From: Lophium mytilinum
Taxonomy: Eukaryota; Ascomycota; Dothideomycetes; Mytilinidiales; Mytilinidiaceae
Assembly (NCBI GenBank): GCA_010093605.1
Contig: MU004199.1
Location: forward strand, 1,382,730-1,446,729
Reading direction: 5' to 3'
Length of the DNA stretch: 64,000 bases
Shown: in pieces, positions 34,532 through 45,341 of the stretch
Layout of the letters: the number at the start of each line of letters is the position of its first letter
Numbering within the stretch: the stretch's first letter is position 1
Translations under genes and position numbers: made by a program
The notes under the pieces: generated by a model
Databases searched by the model: none
What the model was told of the DNA's origin: nothing
The model's input: only the letters and a program-made list of their open reading frames with translations

Positions 34532-35639
34532 GCTATAGTAGACGCTTAGTATTCTATAGAGGCTATAAACTAGCTATTTAACTGCTATTTTAATACTATA
34601 GTGTCTTAAGAGGCTATCTAATATAAAGAGAAAAAGAAGAAACTAGAAATAAGGCGCTATAAGCTTAAACTTTATAAGAGGATAGTTTCTAGGCTAGCTA
34701 ATATTACAGGACTTTACTAGAAGATATAGAAGAACCGTGCTAAGTAGTAGAAGGTAAATAATAACCTATAGGTAATAATAAGGTAGCTATTAGAGTATAG
34801 AGATAGGTAGAATAGGCAGTAGATTAGTATAGAAGGTTAGATTTAAGTATATTAAAAGAGCCTTAATAAGAGAATCTAACTAATTAGTAGCTGCTAAGCT
34901 AGGTAGATGCAAGAATAAGGTTTAGGTAATAGTAGGTAGCAGCGGGTTTAGTAAGAATCTATATATTCTTATTAGCAGAGTTTAAATTAAGTAAATTACT
35001 AAGAGGCTATTAGTATATACTAGTATAATTTTAATACTTCTATTCTATTCTATAGCCTAGAAACTACCTACTTTCTATATACTACTTATTTTTCTATATA
35101 TAACCTATTTTCTATATACTACCTATTTTCTATAGCCTTATTCTTAGGCCCGTCTTCTACTATATCTATACTAAGATACTCCTCTATAGACGGCGGCTTA
35201 TAATTAAACCGCTTTATAATTAGATCTACTATACCCTAGAGGCACATTAAAATATTATAGAAGAGTACTAATACTATAAAATACGCGGCAAGCGGCTAGC
35301 TACTATACTAGAGGCTCTATTTAAGATAATTATATATAAATAGCTATTTAATCTTTCTAAAGGTATTCTCTACTATAATTCTAGCGCTGCTAAGCTTATA
35401 ATTTAACTATAGTTACTTATAGCTTAACTATCTAAACCCTCTCTAATTACTCTATAGAGGAATATATCTATAGCTTTCTTAGTACGCATTATTACTATAT
35501 AAATATAATACTAGCCTACTAATAAAGAAGTTCTAGAGCCTTTTAATTACTTCTAACTATAAATAGATGTCCTAATTATTACTTAGCGCTAGAAAGGGTA
35601 GAGAGATATAAGAGGCAAGCCTATCTAGTATTATAATAG

Positions 35640-36060
35640 ACTAATATTTTAGTCTATTTTCTTTATAATATCTAGAGTATATAGTAAGCTAGCGTTAACT
35701 ATTCTTAGGCCTATAAAACCTAAAAAAAGTACTATCTATAGAGCCCTATACTCTACCTCTACTATAGCTCTACCTTTTAAGGGCTCTAGCGTACCTCTTA
35801 AGCGTTATATACTTATTAAGCTAAGGCCTTTAATATAGTAAATTCTTCTACTTATTATATAGCTACTTAATTAAGCTATTAAAAACCTTTAATATCTAGA
35901 ATCTACTGCGCCCTATATACATTACATGCGAGTAGTACCTCTCTAGGTATGCTAGGCGCTTAGCTATAGTATATATTACTTTTTTAGGCGTAGTAAAGTA
36001 TATATTAAACCTTATCTTTTTATCTATATTAAATAATATAGGTGCTAAATATTAGATTTT
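35640..36060 (-). pseudogene. DDE_Tnp_4-like transposase relic
   Basis: The minus-strand frame shows KKVIYTIAKRLAYLERYYSH, VMYIGRSRF, LKRYARALKR and GSIDSTFFRFYRPKNS separated by stop codons that each look like CAG/CAA/CGA hit by RIP. The IDxTFFRFxRPK block is the first catalytic Asp region of fungal DDE_Tnp_4 (Harbinger-type) transposases. Adjacent parts of the domain should lie between 35000 and 35640 but are too decayed to read by eye. Confidence 0.6.
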
Positions 36061-36562
36061 ATGCAGGCGGAATCTAATAAACTATTAGCTATAGTATTAA
36101 AATAGAAAGGCTGTAATATCTTAATAGTAAGGCTATATAGCCCTACTATATATATACTTACTAAGTCTCTTAATAGTAAACCTCCTTATCTATATTATTA
36201 AGATTCTACTTAAAATTAGGTATTTAGAAGTGCGCACGCCTATCTAGGGCTCTAACACTATGCTAAGCCTTATAGAGTTAAGCTTTCTATTAATTTAAAG
36301 CTGCCTAGAGTAGTAGAAACCTATTATTAAACTTATTATTACTTATATTTATAAAAAACCTTAAAAAAACAATTTCTAGGTAGTGATTTTTCAGCCGCGG
36401 AACCTTAGCTGAAAATCCTGTTAATATTGCCCTATTTAGCTAGCTAAACTATAGGGACCCCCTCGCTATATTCCTTGTACACTAAATACACAGCTAACCT
36501 TAATTTATATAGGCGTTACGCCCGTGCGAGGCCGCTAGGCCTCATCCGGGGGGGTGTTAGCA

Positions 36563-36593
36563 CGGAGGTGTGTGAGGGAGAAAAACCGCTATA
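36563..36593 (-). repeat. Right terminal inverted repeat, 31 bp
   Basis: Exact reverse complement of 32742-32772 (starts CGGAGGTGTGTG, ends AACCGCTATA). Inside it, 36510-36562 is GC-rich and weakly resembles the left subterminal sequence (shared CGCTAGGCC). Confidence 0.9.
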
Positions 36594-37369
36594 ATAGAGC
36601 AGAACCACGTGGCGGCATGTGGCGCGTGGTGAAGCACAAACGCAATTTCAACGTGCGACCGAAATCTTCGACAAATTTCTCACCAGGGGACGCACTGCAC
36701 ACGCCGGTCATCAAATTCCACTTCCCGAAAGAGCCGCTCGGTCCTCACGCGAGAAGAGTGTTCACATTACTGAATATCTGACGTTGGCAATATCGGGAGC
36801 GATACTCTAATCAGAGACTCCGAGGGGCAAACGAGTGGCAAGACATCCGTGGATGTCACGGAATGGACGACGGGAGAATACGAGATATCGTGGATCAGGT
36901 GCCTCGTGTCGCTATCTTTAGCACACTCCCAGTACACCCAAAGGATTACTCGACATCCCGTCCTCGTAATCAGAATTGATTTCCATCCCATTCTAGAACC
37001 AATACACCACTTCCCCATATCACACGAGACACAGACGCGCCAATCACCGCAGAACAAGCAAAGAACTCAAAAATAAGGAGTGTAAGAAGTTGGATATGAT
37101 TAATTTCCATAACATGTACTTTTCTATGTTTCGCATCATCACCAAAGATGCTCAATTCAATATTTCTTCCCAAGAAATTCCAATACAACGCCGCGGCTAT
37201 ATGCAGATGATACCGACTGATATTAAGGAATGGATGAGCGGATCACATTATCCCATGAAAATCGCTAGTAGTTTAGGAAATTCGTAGATGGGCTCTTATT
37301 ATATCCCGCCTGTTGATACTATGTTTCCAAACGCCGTGTCATGATTCTGATCCGAGCTAGTTCATGCGT
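36594..37369. other. Intergenic, right flank of the transposon
   Basis: Ordinary composition resumes at once. Only short frames without coding character are present. The right end holds the 3' flank of the minus-strand cell-wall gene. Confidence 0.45.
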
Positions 37370-38929
37370 TTACCATCCGTTGCCGTAGTAGCCAGTGGGC
37401 TTCGGGCCGGTGCGAGACGAGCTGGCAACGACGCTAGAGTGGTGGCCGGGCTTGGTCGGGTATAGGACGGGGCCGGTGGAAGAGGGGATTGGTCCAGTGG
37501 AGTAGCCGCTGGGACCGGTCGGGGGCTTGACCCACGAGCTAGGGGTTGCACCGACTGAGACGTAGGTGGTTGGCGTCGGCTGGTCGGTCACCGTGATGCA
37601 GGTGGTTGAGCCAGACTCGGTGATGGTGTAGGTCTTCGTGATGCACTCGAGGCAAGGCTGGGAACCACCGACGGTGACGGTGACGGTCTCGGTGGCGGTT
37701 GGCGCCGGGCAGGTAGCTGGGTAAGAGGTGACGATCGGAGGAAGAGTCACCGGCGTGGCTGAGGCTGGAGGAGTGTTGGCCGGGGTGACCGAAGCTGGAG
37801 TCGGAACGGGGGCATAGGTGGACTGGACGGGCACGACCGGGGGCAGAGAAGAAGGCGTCTCTGTTGGGTAGACGACGGTCTGAGTGCTGTAGGTCTGGGT
37901 GATGTAGGTCGGGGTCAGGAAGGTCGAGTAGACCTCAGAGTGTCCGTTGTTGCCGACCGACGTGGAGCAAGGCACGAAGCTGGTGTAGACAGTTGTGATG
38001 ATCGTGGGGACGGTGACGGGGTGGCCTGATGGGTGCGATGGCGGCGTAACGACCGAGGGAGTCGGGGTTGGCTGGTGGTGGCAGCCGCCCGCGCAGGAGG
38101 TGATCGTGATGATCGAAGTGGTCATTGTCGTGATGACTTTAGTTCCCACCGTCTCGGTGACCGGGCAGACCGTCGTAGTCGTGTAGGTAGTCAGAGTCTC
38201 GGTGGAAGGACCAGTGGAGATCGGCGCGGTTGGGTGCGGCGGCTGGGAGTGAGGCGCGGTTGGGTAATGCGGCGGCTTGGAGTGTCCACCGGTAGGGTAG
38301 TGCGGCACGGACGAGCTCTCGCTGGTGGGATAGTACGGCTTGGACGAGCTCGCGCCAGTGGGGTATGCAACACTGCTAGACGGAGTCGGGGTCGCAGAGT
38401 GGTGGCATCCTTCCTTGCAAGAAGTGACCGTGATGGTTGAGGTCGTCACCGTGGTGATGACCTGCGTTCCAGAGGTGTGCGTTACCGGGCAGACGGTCGT
38501 TGTCGTGTACGTGGTGAGAACCTCAGTGCTGACGCCGGTAGAGAGCGGCGGGGAAGGATGGCTGTATCCTACTGGAGAGGAGCTGGGGACGCCTGTGGAC
38601 AGCGACGATGAAGGGTGGCCGTATCCCCCCCATGACGAGCTGGAAACGATTGAAGACGACGAGTAGACAGTGCCTGAGCTGGAGTACGGGGTCGACGAGG
38701 AGCCGGGGTAGTGGACTGATGAGGACGGAGTAGAGGAAGCAGAGAGAGACGAAGATGGCGAGGATGATGGAGATGAAGATGGCGTGTATGCGGAAGTCGA
38801 GGAAGAGGACCAGGACGACTCGGCGGTTGGGTATGGCTGCCCATAGCCGCCGTTGCGAGGCCACTCAACTACTGGGTTGGCAGCAGCAGCGCCGACCAGA
38901 GCCGCAAAGGCCAAGGAGACTGAACGCAT
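37370..38929 (-). CDS. Secreted Ser/Thr/Pro-rich cell-wall protein with duplicated Cys module
   Basis: Single exon, 519 residues. The start MRSVSLAFAALVGAAAANP gives a clean signal peptide; the frame is open further upstream, but that part is leader. Residues 30-130 are almost pure Ser/Thr/Pro/Tyr. A module of about 45 residues, (S)TE(V/T)LTTYTTTTVCPVT followed by TSxxTxTSCxxGCHH, occurs twice, about 110 residues apart, and a diverged third lies near the C-terminus (QPCLECITKTYTITESGS). The TTTTVCPVT motif is characteristic of fungal GPI or covalently linked wall proteins. The visible C-terminus ends hydrophilic (TGYYGNGW), so no GPI signal is present and attachment must differ. The structural wall role is inferred from composition and motif. 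Confidence 0.85.
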   Translation of the reverse strand: MRSVSLAFAALVGAAAANPVVEWPRNGGYGQPYPTAESSWSSSSTSAYTPSSSPSSSPSSSLSASSTPSSSVHYPGSSSTPYSSSGTVYSSSSIVSSSSWGGYGHPSSSLSTGVPSSSPVGYSHPSPPLSTGVSTEVLTTYTTTTVCPVTHTSGTQVITTVTTSTITVTSCKEGCHHSATPTPSSSVAYPTGASSSKPYYPTSESSSVPHYPTGGHSKPPHYPTAPHSQPPHPTAPISTGPSTETLTTYTTTTVCPVTETVGTKVITTMTTSIITITSCAGGCHHQPTPTPSVVTPPSHPSGHPVTVPTIITTVYTSFVPCSTSVGNNGHSEVYSTFLTPTYITQTYSTQTVVYPTETPSSLPPVVPVQSTYAPVPTPASVTPANTPPASATPVTLPPIVTSYPATCPAPTATETVTVTVGGSQPCLECITKTYTITESGSTTCITVTDQPTPTTYVSVGATPSSWVKPPTGPSGYSTGPIPSSTGPVLYPTKPGHHSSVVASSSRTGPKPTGYYGNGW

Positions 38930-41900
38930 CTCGAGGAGGGGTGGATGTTTTGTGTTTGATAGGGTTTGGTATACTAGGTAACTGTGATTCTGAAGATGGA
39001 CTCGGGTGGAAGGCTGAGCGGATCTGGAGAAGCGACTGTGTTTTCCGAAGAATGGGAAAGCGAATGTAGTAAAGAAACGATGGTGAATTAATGTTGTTGC
39101 TGAGTGAGGATGAGGAATGGACTTAGGCACTGGACGGAAGCATGCTTTATATCAGATTAGACGACGACGCATGTCTCGACAGTTCCACAGCTGACGCAGA
39201 TTAGTGTCCAGGGCAAGGTTTGTCACATTACGAGCAGCGTCAGTGCGGTTGGCCATGATGGAGGCAAAAGACGAAGAATACGGTGTATCGATAGCGTGGT
39301 TAGCTGATTTGAGACGTCTCCCTGCACAGCCTGCCAGCATTCGCCAGCATACGGCCGGGAGGGGAGAGGCGACATGGGTGCTAAGAATGGAACAAGCGAT
39401 GACGGACGTCTGCTGAGGCCGTATAGGGAGGGCAGGGCGGCGATGAGCCAAGCACGGCCTTGTTCGCGAAGGGAACGTGCCTGAGGGGGACGGTGTGTGG
39501 TGGTGGTGAGGGCTCGGCGAGGGCTGCGAGTGGGTTGAGTGGGTTGAAGCGTGGAGTGACGGATGGCCCGAGGACGAGGCTATTTTTGGAGGCTGAGCGT
39601 CTCGCGATGCCTCTTGCGGTTAGTATCGCGACGTTTTTTGCGTTTTCTCGCCTCATTCGGGATGACACACCAACGAAGCTGTGCCGCCATCACACTTCAC
39701 GTTACCACCAGGCCAGCGAGCCGACCGCCGACTGCCACTCAGACTGCCAGCTGGGCCCTGTCAGAACTGCATCTGCGCGCCGACTGCCACCCAGCTCTGT
39801 CTGTCAGAACTGCATCTGCGATGCGCCGTTGCATCTCGCAGCCGGAGTCGCACACCCTCGCACGGAAAGCTTGAGCCGCAAGCCACGCGTGGCTCACTTG
39901 GCACCACGCGCCATAAGGAGGCTGACATCTGCCTGCTCTCTTATCCTCGCCATGATCCAGTCTTTTTCTCGTGTTTTATTACTGGCGACAGACGGACGGC
40001 CCTTTGGCGGTCGTTGCATCTGCACTCGCTTCTGTTCTATTTCAGTGTGTCTTCCGCTCCAGGTTTCCTCAGGCCAAGTTTTCTCAGGCCATGCCATCCA
40101 TGCTCGCGAGGCATCGATTGGCCCGCAGCCTTCCGAGTCTCGAAGCCTGCCAGTCATGATTATTGAGCGCTCTCCCGAAGTGGCCAATGTCAATATATCA
40201 AATACCTCCCCCCCTCTTGAGGAAGCCTTTCCTCGAAGAGGCTCTTCATAAAGGTGCTTCGACGCCTCAAGATCGCGGGTTCCGAGTTTCTCAGCCATCT
40301 CGTCCTTCTCCAGTCATAAGTCTCAACACCATCCCAGTGTTCGATCGCCCCACTGAACGGCTCGTGGCCCACTCCTGCTTACCTGCATCTCGTTAGACAC
40401 TGTTGCCCAGGAACGGAAGAAACCCGACGGCGATTGCCATGATCTGTGCACTTGAATAAATTGGACTCTTTTCGCATTGTTAAATGGAGTACTGCCAACG
40501 GTCGTCGCATGTTACGGCCGAGCACGCTTCGATCGCATGACGATATTTATCCCTCGTGTCGGGGCCTTGGGCATCAAAGTTGGTCGATGCGCTGGCACGC
40601 TGTCCGGGAAACGGCCTTGGCAGATCTCTTCATTGAGCAAATGCCAAGCCTACTACTACTCAAGTAGCAGCTCGTCCAAGGAACACTGGTGAAAGAACGT
40701 GGATACTCGCTAGTTTAGTCGGTGCTGCTGGTATATGAACGGAGACGAATGTGGATATGTAGTGGAGTTCCGGTTGACCCGGCCAGATAGCGACGCAAAA
40801 CAGGGAATGGCCAACGAGGGAAGAATTCGTGATTGCGAGCGATGGAAGTGAAAATTCTAGAAATTGAATTGCTCTACATAAAGCCTTCCAAGATCATTCA
40901 AGAGTCTGACATCGCCACCTTTAGCAGACCCTGGACCTGCCCGCGGCGAGATCTACTGGAAAGCCAATTAACACCCCTGCCACCTATTCAAGCCCTCATG
41001 GCCACGTAGCAAACAATAGATTCACCAGCAGCAATCCAACTATGACTGTTTTTGATCTCAGATCGTCAATAGTGCCCCTACTCGTGCGCCTCAATTCTCG
41101 TTCTGCGAAAAAGAGAGCTCTATCTCCCATACACTTTTTGATCAGGCGCTTCAAACGTATCGTGAACTAATATGCCAACAACTTCTCTCGTAGCTTCTCT
41201 TCGGAAGAGGCTTCCACTTCAGGACAACCCCTATGCCCTAGACGAGAAATTTGCTCACCTTTCCAATCACGTGATGATCACAATTCTCACTGCCTCACGT
41301 GCGTCACACCCCCAGCCTCCTTTCTCGCATGTATGCGTTCCCCTTCCTCTTCCTCTGCTTAGACAAGGATAGCGAGGGAAGTAGGGAGTGAAACAGATTA
41401 GTCGACGGTATCATGGAGTGGAGTGGTGGGGTTGCTGACAGAAAGAGGTGGTGACAATCCTCATTACTTCTGTGTGCTACTGTCTCGCAAAAGTCGAGAC
41501 TGAGGAGGGGTACCAGGAGCGGGTCAATGCTAGTATTCGTTGCTTAGTGAAGGTTCTGGGTGAGATTTTGGTAAAAGTTCGCTGTGACGAGGAAGTGGGT
41601 ACTATGAATGGTCGGGCATGCAAAGCGAGAAAGCCGGTGGTTGGGTGAGGAGGCTGCGGCTACCGGCTTTCTAAGGCTGACGAGCGCGAAGAAGCGGGTG
41701 CTAGGGCGGCGGGGTTGTGAATGGAGATCGCGTGAGATATTGGGTTGTGTGTAATCGAATGAGGTGAGAGGGTATATTTGTGAGCCATGTTGATTATAGA
41801 TCGAAGGACGGTGATGAGCGAAGGTTTCTAAAAAAGAATGCAAAGAATGATATGGTATTACAGAGAGACGTAGGCGTTCTTGCGCCTAGTCGGTCTATAG

Positions 41901-41933
41901 TCTCTACTCGTCTACCGTTACACTAATCCATCA
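38930..41933. other. 3-kb gene-free interval
   Basis: Contains the promoter of the cell-wall gene, a short tandem repeat at 39726-39820, and a 263-codon TTG-initiated frame (39460-40251) that shows no domain character. Two short protein-like plus-strand frames at 41172-41300 and 41442-41648 could not be joined by a legal splice. No gene is called. Confidence 0.4.
39726..39820. repeat. Imperfect two-copy tandem repeat (52 and 43 bp)
   Basis: CGCCGACTGCCAC(T/C)CAG opens and GTCAGAACTGCATCTGCG closes both copies (39726-39777 and 39778-39820). The second lacks an inner 9 bp. Confidence 0.75.
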
Positions 41934-42773
41934 TCACACCTTGTAACCATTGACATCTGTGGCTGTTCCTCCTAAACAACGAAGGGTAGAGAGCATGACG
42001 ATGAAGGAAAACTCAATCGTGTCTAGATCTAACAAGTACCTCAGATCCCATTGCAAGTCGGGGTTGGATCCGCAACGGCCGTAACATGGGTTTTCAAGTC
42101 CATGCCAACCTATTATGGGTGGGGCATTCGAGCACTCGTGGGCGACCTCGAAGCCATCTGGTCCCTTTTCATCAAGGAGGAATATGAGGATATTGAGCTG
42201 CTTGACGAAGAGGGGACTTCCCGGACTGCTATTACTATTGAGTCCCCTGGCCGGACCGTTACTGAAGATTTCTGTAATCAGATCGCGGAATATGTCGTCT
42301 ATTGGATGAGGTTTGCCGTCTTCACCGAACGCGAGGCACCTTTCCTTCATCTCTTCCGCAACCGTGGGTACTAGAGCCGACGAGAATCGGCCGCAGCTGC
42401 CAGATATGCGTACCGTCATAGTAAGGGTATCAATGTGATTGTGGAGGATCGGAATGTATGTCCAAGTCGGCCAGACGAGCCTTTCGTGATCGACTAGGAC
42501 GTCGAGCTCGTAGGTGATTGGGATTTTCAGACTTCTGACTCTCTGGCTGACGTCGTAGTGAAGTTGATGGTTGGTCAATAGCAGGCCGCAGTTTCGCTCC
42601 CAAGATTTAGGGTCCTTGGGCCATATCAGACGGCACTCCTGCTCGGCGATGATTTTGCCGGCTTCTTTGAACGTCTGCAGAAATGGAGACGAGATTCGTG
42701 GCTTAAGCCTCGTCGGGATGATTTCTTCAACTATCCGATCGCGGAGTGCTTGGGGCAAGCCGAGTAGAGACAT
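41934..42773 (-). CDS. F-box-like hypothetical protein
   Basis: Single exon, 279 residues. The N-terminus MSLLGLPQALRDRIVEEIIP has the LP..LR..I pattern of fungal F-box/2EXR-like proteins. It is followed by LLLTNHQLHYDVSQRV, the 'old-enough-to-be-conserved' second block of this group (TN.Q...D.). The C-terminal part is hydrophobic-helical (LLDLDTIEFSFIVMLSTL). Members of this large group are mostly uncharacterised; a substrate-adaptor role is inference. It is transcribed divergently from the Aurora kinase gene, with 578 bp between starts. Confidence 0.7.
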   Translation of the reverse strand: MSLLGLPQALRDRIVEEIIPTRLKPRISSPFLQTFKEAGKIIAEQECRLIWPKDPKSWERNCGLLLTNHQLHYDVSQRVRSLKIPITYELDVLVDHERLVWPTWTYIPILHNHIDTLTMTVRISGSCGRFSSALVPTVAEEMKERCLAFGEDGKPHPIDDIFRDLITEIFSNGPARGLNSNSSPGSPLFVKQLNILIFLLDEKGPDGFEVAHECSNAPPIIGWHGLENPCYGRCGSNPDLQWDLRYLLDLDTIEFSFIVMLSTLRCLGGTATDVNGYKV

Positions 42774-43351
42774 GATGTAGTTGTGAACAGTGGCTTTCGA
42801 AGTGCTTTTCGTTATGGTAGTGATGGTTTGAGAGAAGAAAAACGAGAGGAGGAGAGCGCTTCAAAATTGCAAGAATAGATCTGTGGGGACGAGCCACGGT
42901 GGAGAAGGATCAGAACTTATGGAATGAATCGGCACGAACCAAACTTTCACAACCTCATGTGAAATACTTACGTTGCGCTGACTGAAGGTGGAAAAGAGTT
43001 CTCCCATGTTCGCGGCTTCCCAGATGTAAACACGCCATTGCAGAATGACGCGACATGATACAGCAAGACTGATGCACTGGTGAAGATTGGAGGGTTCGTC
43101 CTGATGAGGTGTTGCCCTGGTTGTTGTTCCATGGTTATCGCGATCTGGCCGAGATCACGTGCCGGGTTGTTGCTTGGGCAACTGCGCGCGCCGATCGACA
43201 AACAAGCGACAACCTCAACCTGGACCTCTTGGGAACATCATCTGCCAGGGCACCCACCCACTCCACCCACTTTCATATCTCGCGGCGGGAGTATTTTCTC
43301 TTCTTTTGTTCACTAACACTCTTTCCACGACATCATTAATCTGTCTTCGCT
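42774..43351. other. Divergent promoter, F-box-like gene / Aurora kinase
   Basis: 578 bp with no coding frame of note. Includes GATCACGTG (about 43155), a palindromic E-box, roughly 200 bp before the kinase ATG. Confidence 0.5.
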
Positions 43352-44647
43352 ATGGACGTCTCAACCCTCGAAAGCGCCTTCGAGCGCATCACCGTCGCCG
43401 ACGAGAATGAAGAGCAGACGACGACTGCCACCTACCACAAGTCAAAGGTAGCTCTCAGCACTCAATTGCCTCCTAAAACCACTCTAACATCCTTCAAGGG
43501 CTCTCTCTCGACCGCAATGTCCCTCGCCGGCCTCGGCTCCACCACCGCCCCAAATAGACTGAAGATCCCACTCCAGAAGCTCCAACAAGGCACCGCCGGC
43601 AAGACCGTCACTAGCACGACCACAGTTACCAAGATTACGCTCCCCTCGCAAGCCGCACAACGCTCCTCGGACGAATCAACCTCTTTCCGCCGCACCGACT
43701 CCATCTTCTATAACCAGCCCTCCTCCGGCCGCAAGTATGATCTTAGCATGTTCGACATTGGCCGGCCCCTCGGCAAAGGAAAATTCGGCCGCGTCTATCT
43801 GGCACAAGAGAAGTCCACGGGCTTCGTGTGTGCCCTGAAGACCCTATACAAAGACGAGATTCAAAAGGGCAAGGTGGAGAAGCAGGTGCGGCGGGAGATC
43901 GAGATCCAACAGCACCTTGCCCACCAGAACATCCTAAGACTCTACGGATATTTCGACGACGCGAAGCGGATCTTCTTGATCCTGGAGTTTGCGGGGCAGG
44001 GCGAGCTGTACAAGCACCTGCAGCGCGAGGAGCAGTTCCCGGAGTGGAAGGCGAGCCAGTACATCGCGCAGATGGCGGCGGCACTGAAGTACTTGCACAA
44101 GAAACACGTTATGCATCGCGACATCAAGCCTGAGAATATTCTTGTCGGCATTCATGGCGAGATCAAAATTTCGGATTTCGGGTGGAGCGTGCACGCGCCT
44201 AACAACCGGCGGCAGACCATGTGCGGGACTCTGGACTACCTGCCACCGGAAATGCTGGGCGGTTCGAAGAACTACAACGAGAAGGTGGATTTGTGGAGCT
44301 TGGGTGTGTTGACGTATGAGTTCTTGGTTGGCCGGGCGCCATTTGAGGATACGGGGATGATGACACAACGGCGGATTTGTAGAGCGGAGTACTCTATTCC
44401 TGCCTTTGTGAGTCCGGAGGCGAAGGACATGATTAAGAAGGTAAGTTATCACTATTGTTTCGTTGGTACTGAGTCCGCGGATGCTAACAGGCCCCAGTTA
44501 CTTGTCTTGGATCCCGAGAAGCGCATCACGCTCGACGAGATTCCAAACCACCCCTGGATCAAAAAGCACTGCGTTACTGGCGAGCGCGCATGGAACCGCG
44601 CTTCATCATTCAAACCGAGGAGCAGTGATGACAGGACAGAGATCTGA
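43352..44647 (+). CDS. IPL1: Aurora-family serine/threonine kinase (Ipl1/Ark1)
   Basis: Catalytic subunit of the chromosomal passenger complex, correcting kinetochore attachment in mitosis. Exons are 43352-44440 and 44498-44647; the 57-nt intron has donor GTAAGT, branch GCTAAC and acceptor CCCCAG. The product is 412 residues. The N-terminal tail (1-130) is Thr/Ser-rich. The kinase domain has [12 protein letters not shown] (140-151), VAIK-equivalent ALK (Lys163), HRDIKPEN (255-262), DFG (275-277) and the Aurora activation loop [15 protein letters not shown] (Thr289). Spliced, it reads [19 protein letters not shown], as in relatives. The intron is a multiple of three without a stop, so retention would only insert 19 residues. 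Fungi generally have one Aurora, hence the symbol. Confidence 0.96.
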   Translation: MDVSTLESAFERITVADENEEQTTTATYHKSKVALSTQLPPKTTLTSFKGSLSTAMSLAGLGSTTAPNRLKIPLQKLQQGTAGKTVTSTTTVTKITLPSQAAQRSSDESTSFRRTDSIFYNQPSSGRKYDLSMFDIGRPLGKGKFGRVYLAQEKSTGFVCALKTLYKDEIQKGKVEKQVRREIEIQQHLAHQNILRLYGYFDDAKRIFLILEFAGQGELYKHLQREEQFPEWKASQYIAQMAAALKYLHKKHVMHRDIKPENILVGIHGEIKISDFGWSVHAPNNRRQTMCGTLDYLPPEMLGGSKNYNEKVDLWSLGVLTYEFLVGRAPFEDTGMMTQRRICRAEYSIPAFVSPEAKDMIKKVSYHYCFVGTESADANRPQLLVLDPEKRITLDEIPNHPWIKKHCVTGERAWNRASSFKPRSSDDRTEI

Positions 44648-45341
44648 GGCGGGTGTTCATCGCGCTCTTTGACTCGGCGTGAAAATCTATATTTTGCTTT
44701 ACGTGGCGTAATGGTGGGGATTGGTTGGAGCACATGTTGCATGACTTGGAGTTTGAACCGGAATTGTACGCTTTTCGGAAATGCCAATGGCAGGCTACGA
44801 TACACTAAAGAAATCATAATATCTACTGACCGCTCATGATGATTTCGTTGCTGAGAAGCCGGTTGATCAATATGTCGACGAACGAGAGCTGGTTGAAAAA
44901 CAAGCCGAGCCTGGCCTAATTTCCGAATTTCCTGGATTCGCGTTTTATGAGCGGGAACCAGTCCGTTATTGAAAGGATGTTTCACACTAAGTTAGCTGGG
45001 CCCTGTATTGGGGTCAGCAATCTCCAAGCACACACATAAGATTGATCATAACCCATCGTTCGACTAATCGTAAGGAAAGCTAGACTCCCACGTCTTCTGT
45101 AAGATTATTACAGCATTGTGAACCCCCTGAGCTATCCTAGCTGTACGCCATATCTCGCTGTGGTCCCGCAGTCATAAAATGAAAATGAAATAAAGGAAAC
45201 GCCTAGTCTTCCTCTAGAGAAAGCTCGTGATGGCTTCATAGTGAGAAGAAACCCCATCCAACCCGCTTGCAAGTGTGAAAGCATCCTCCACAGTCCTTAG
45301 TTGAGCCCGCTAGATGCAATGTCGACATAATTGAAGGGTGG
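44648..45341. other. Convergent 3' flanks
   Basis: 3' regions of the Aurora and acidic-protein genes, both ending here. No gene was seen. AATAAA-like sequences (GAAATAAAGG near 45188) could serve polyadenylation on either gene. Confidence 0.45.

Larger units (their letters stand above)
32743..36592. mobile_element. RIP-saturated DNA transposon, PIF/Harbinger-like
   Basis: About 3.85 kb between perfect inverted repeats (32742-32772 and 36563-36593). The interior is extremely AT-rich, with TpA in place of CpA, as RIP produces. The minus strand at about 35640-36060 retains a frame with LERYYSHVMYIGRSRF and GSIDSTFFRFYRPKNS, resembling the DDE_Tnp_4 (Harbinger-type) transposase. The plus strand at 33710-34531 retains a Lys/Asn-rich accessory frame. 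The flanks allow either a TA or an AAT target duplication (AAT at 32740-32742 and 36593-36595); 3-bp duplications fit PIF/Harbinger better. Every coding frame carries multiple RIP-type stops, so it is dead. Confidence 0.75.

Noticed and set aside
33360-36500. Possible centromere or AT-rich functional DNA
   Set aside because: The block has inverted-repeat ends and transposase-like coding relics, so a RIP-mutated transposon explains it.
39460-40251. 263-codon plus-strand open frame
   Set aside because: It begins at TTG, crosses a tandem repeat and has no recognisable character.
41172-41648. Two short protein-like plus-strand frames
   Set aside because: The second has good helical character, but no combination of donor and acceptor joins the two in phase.
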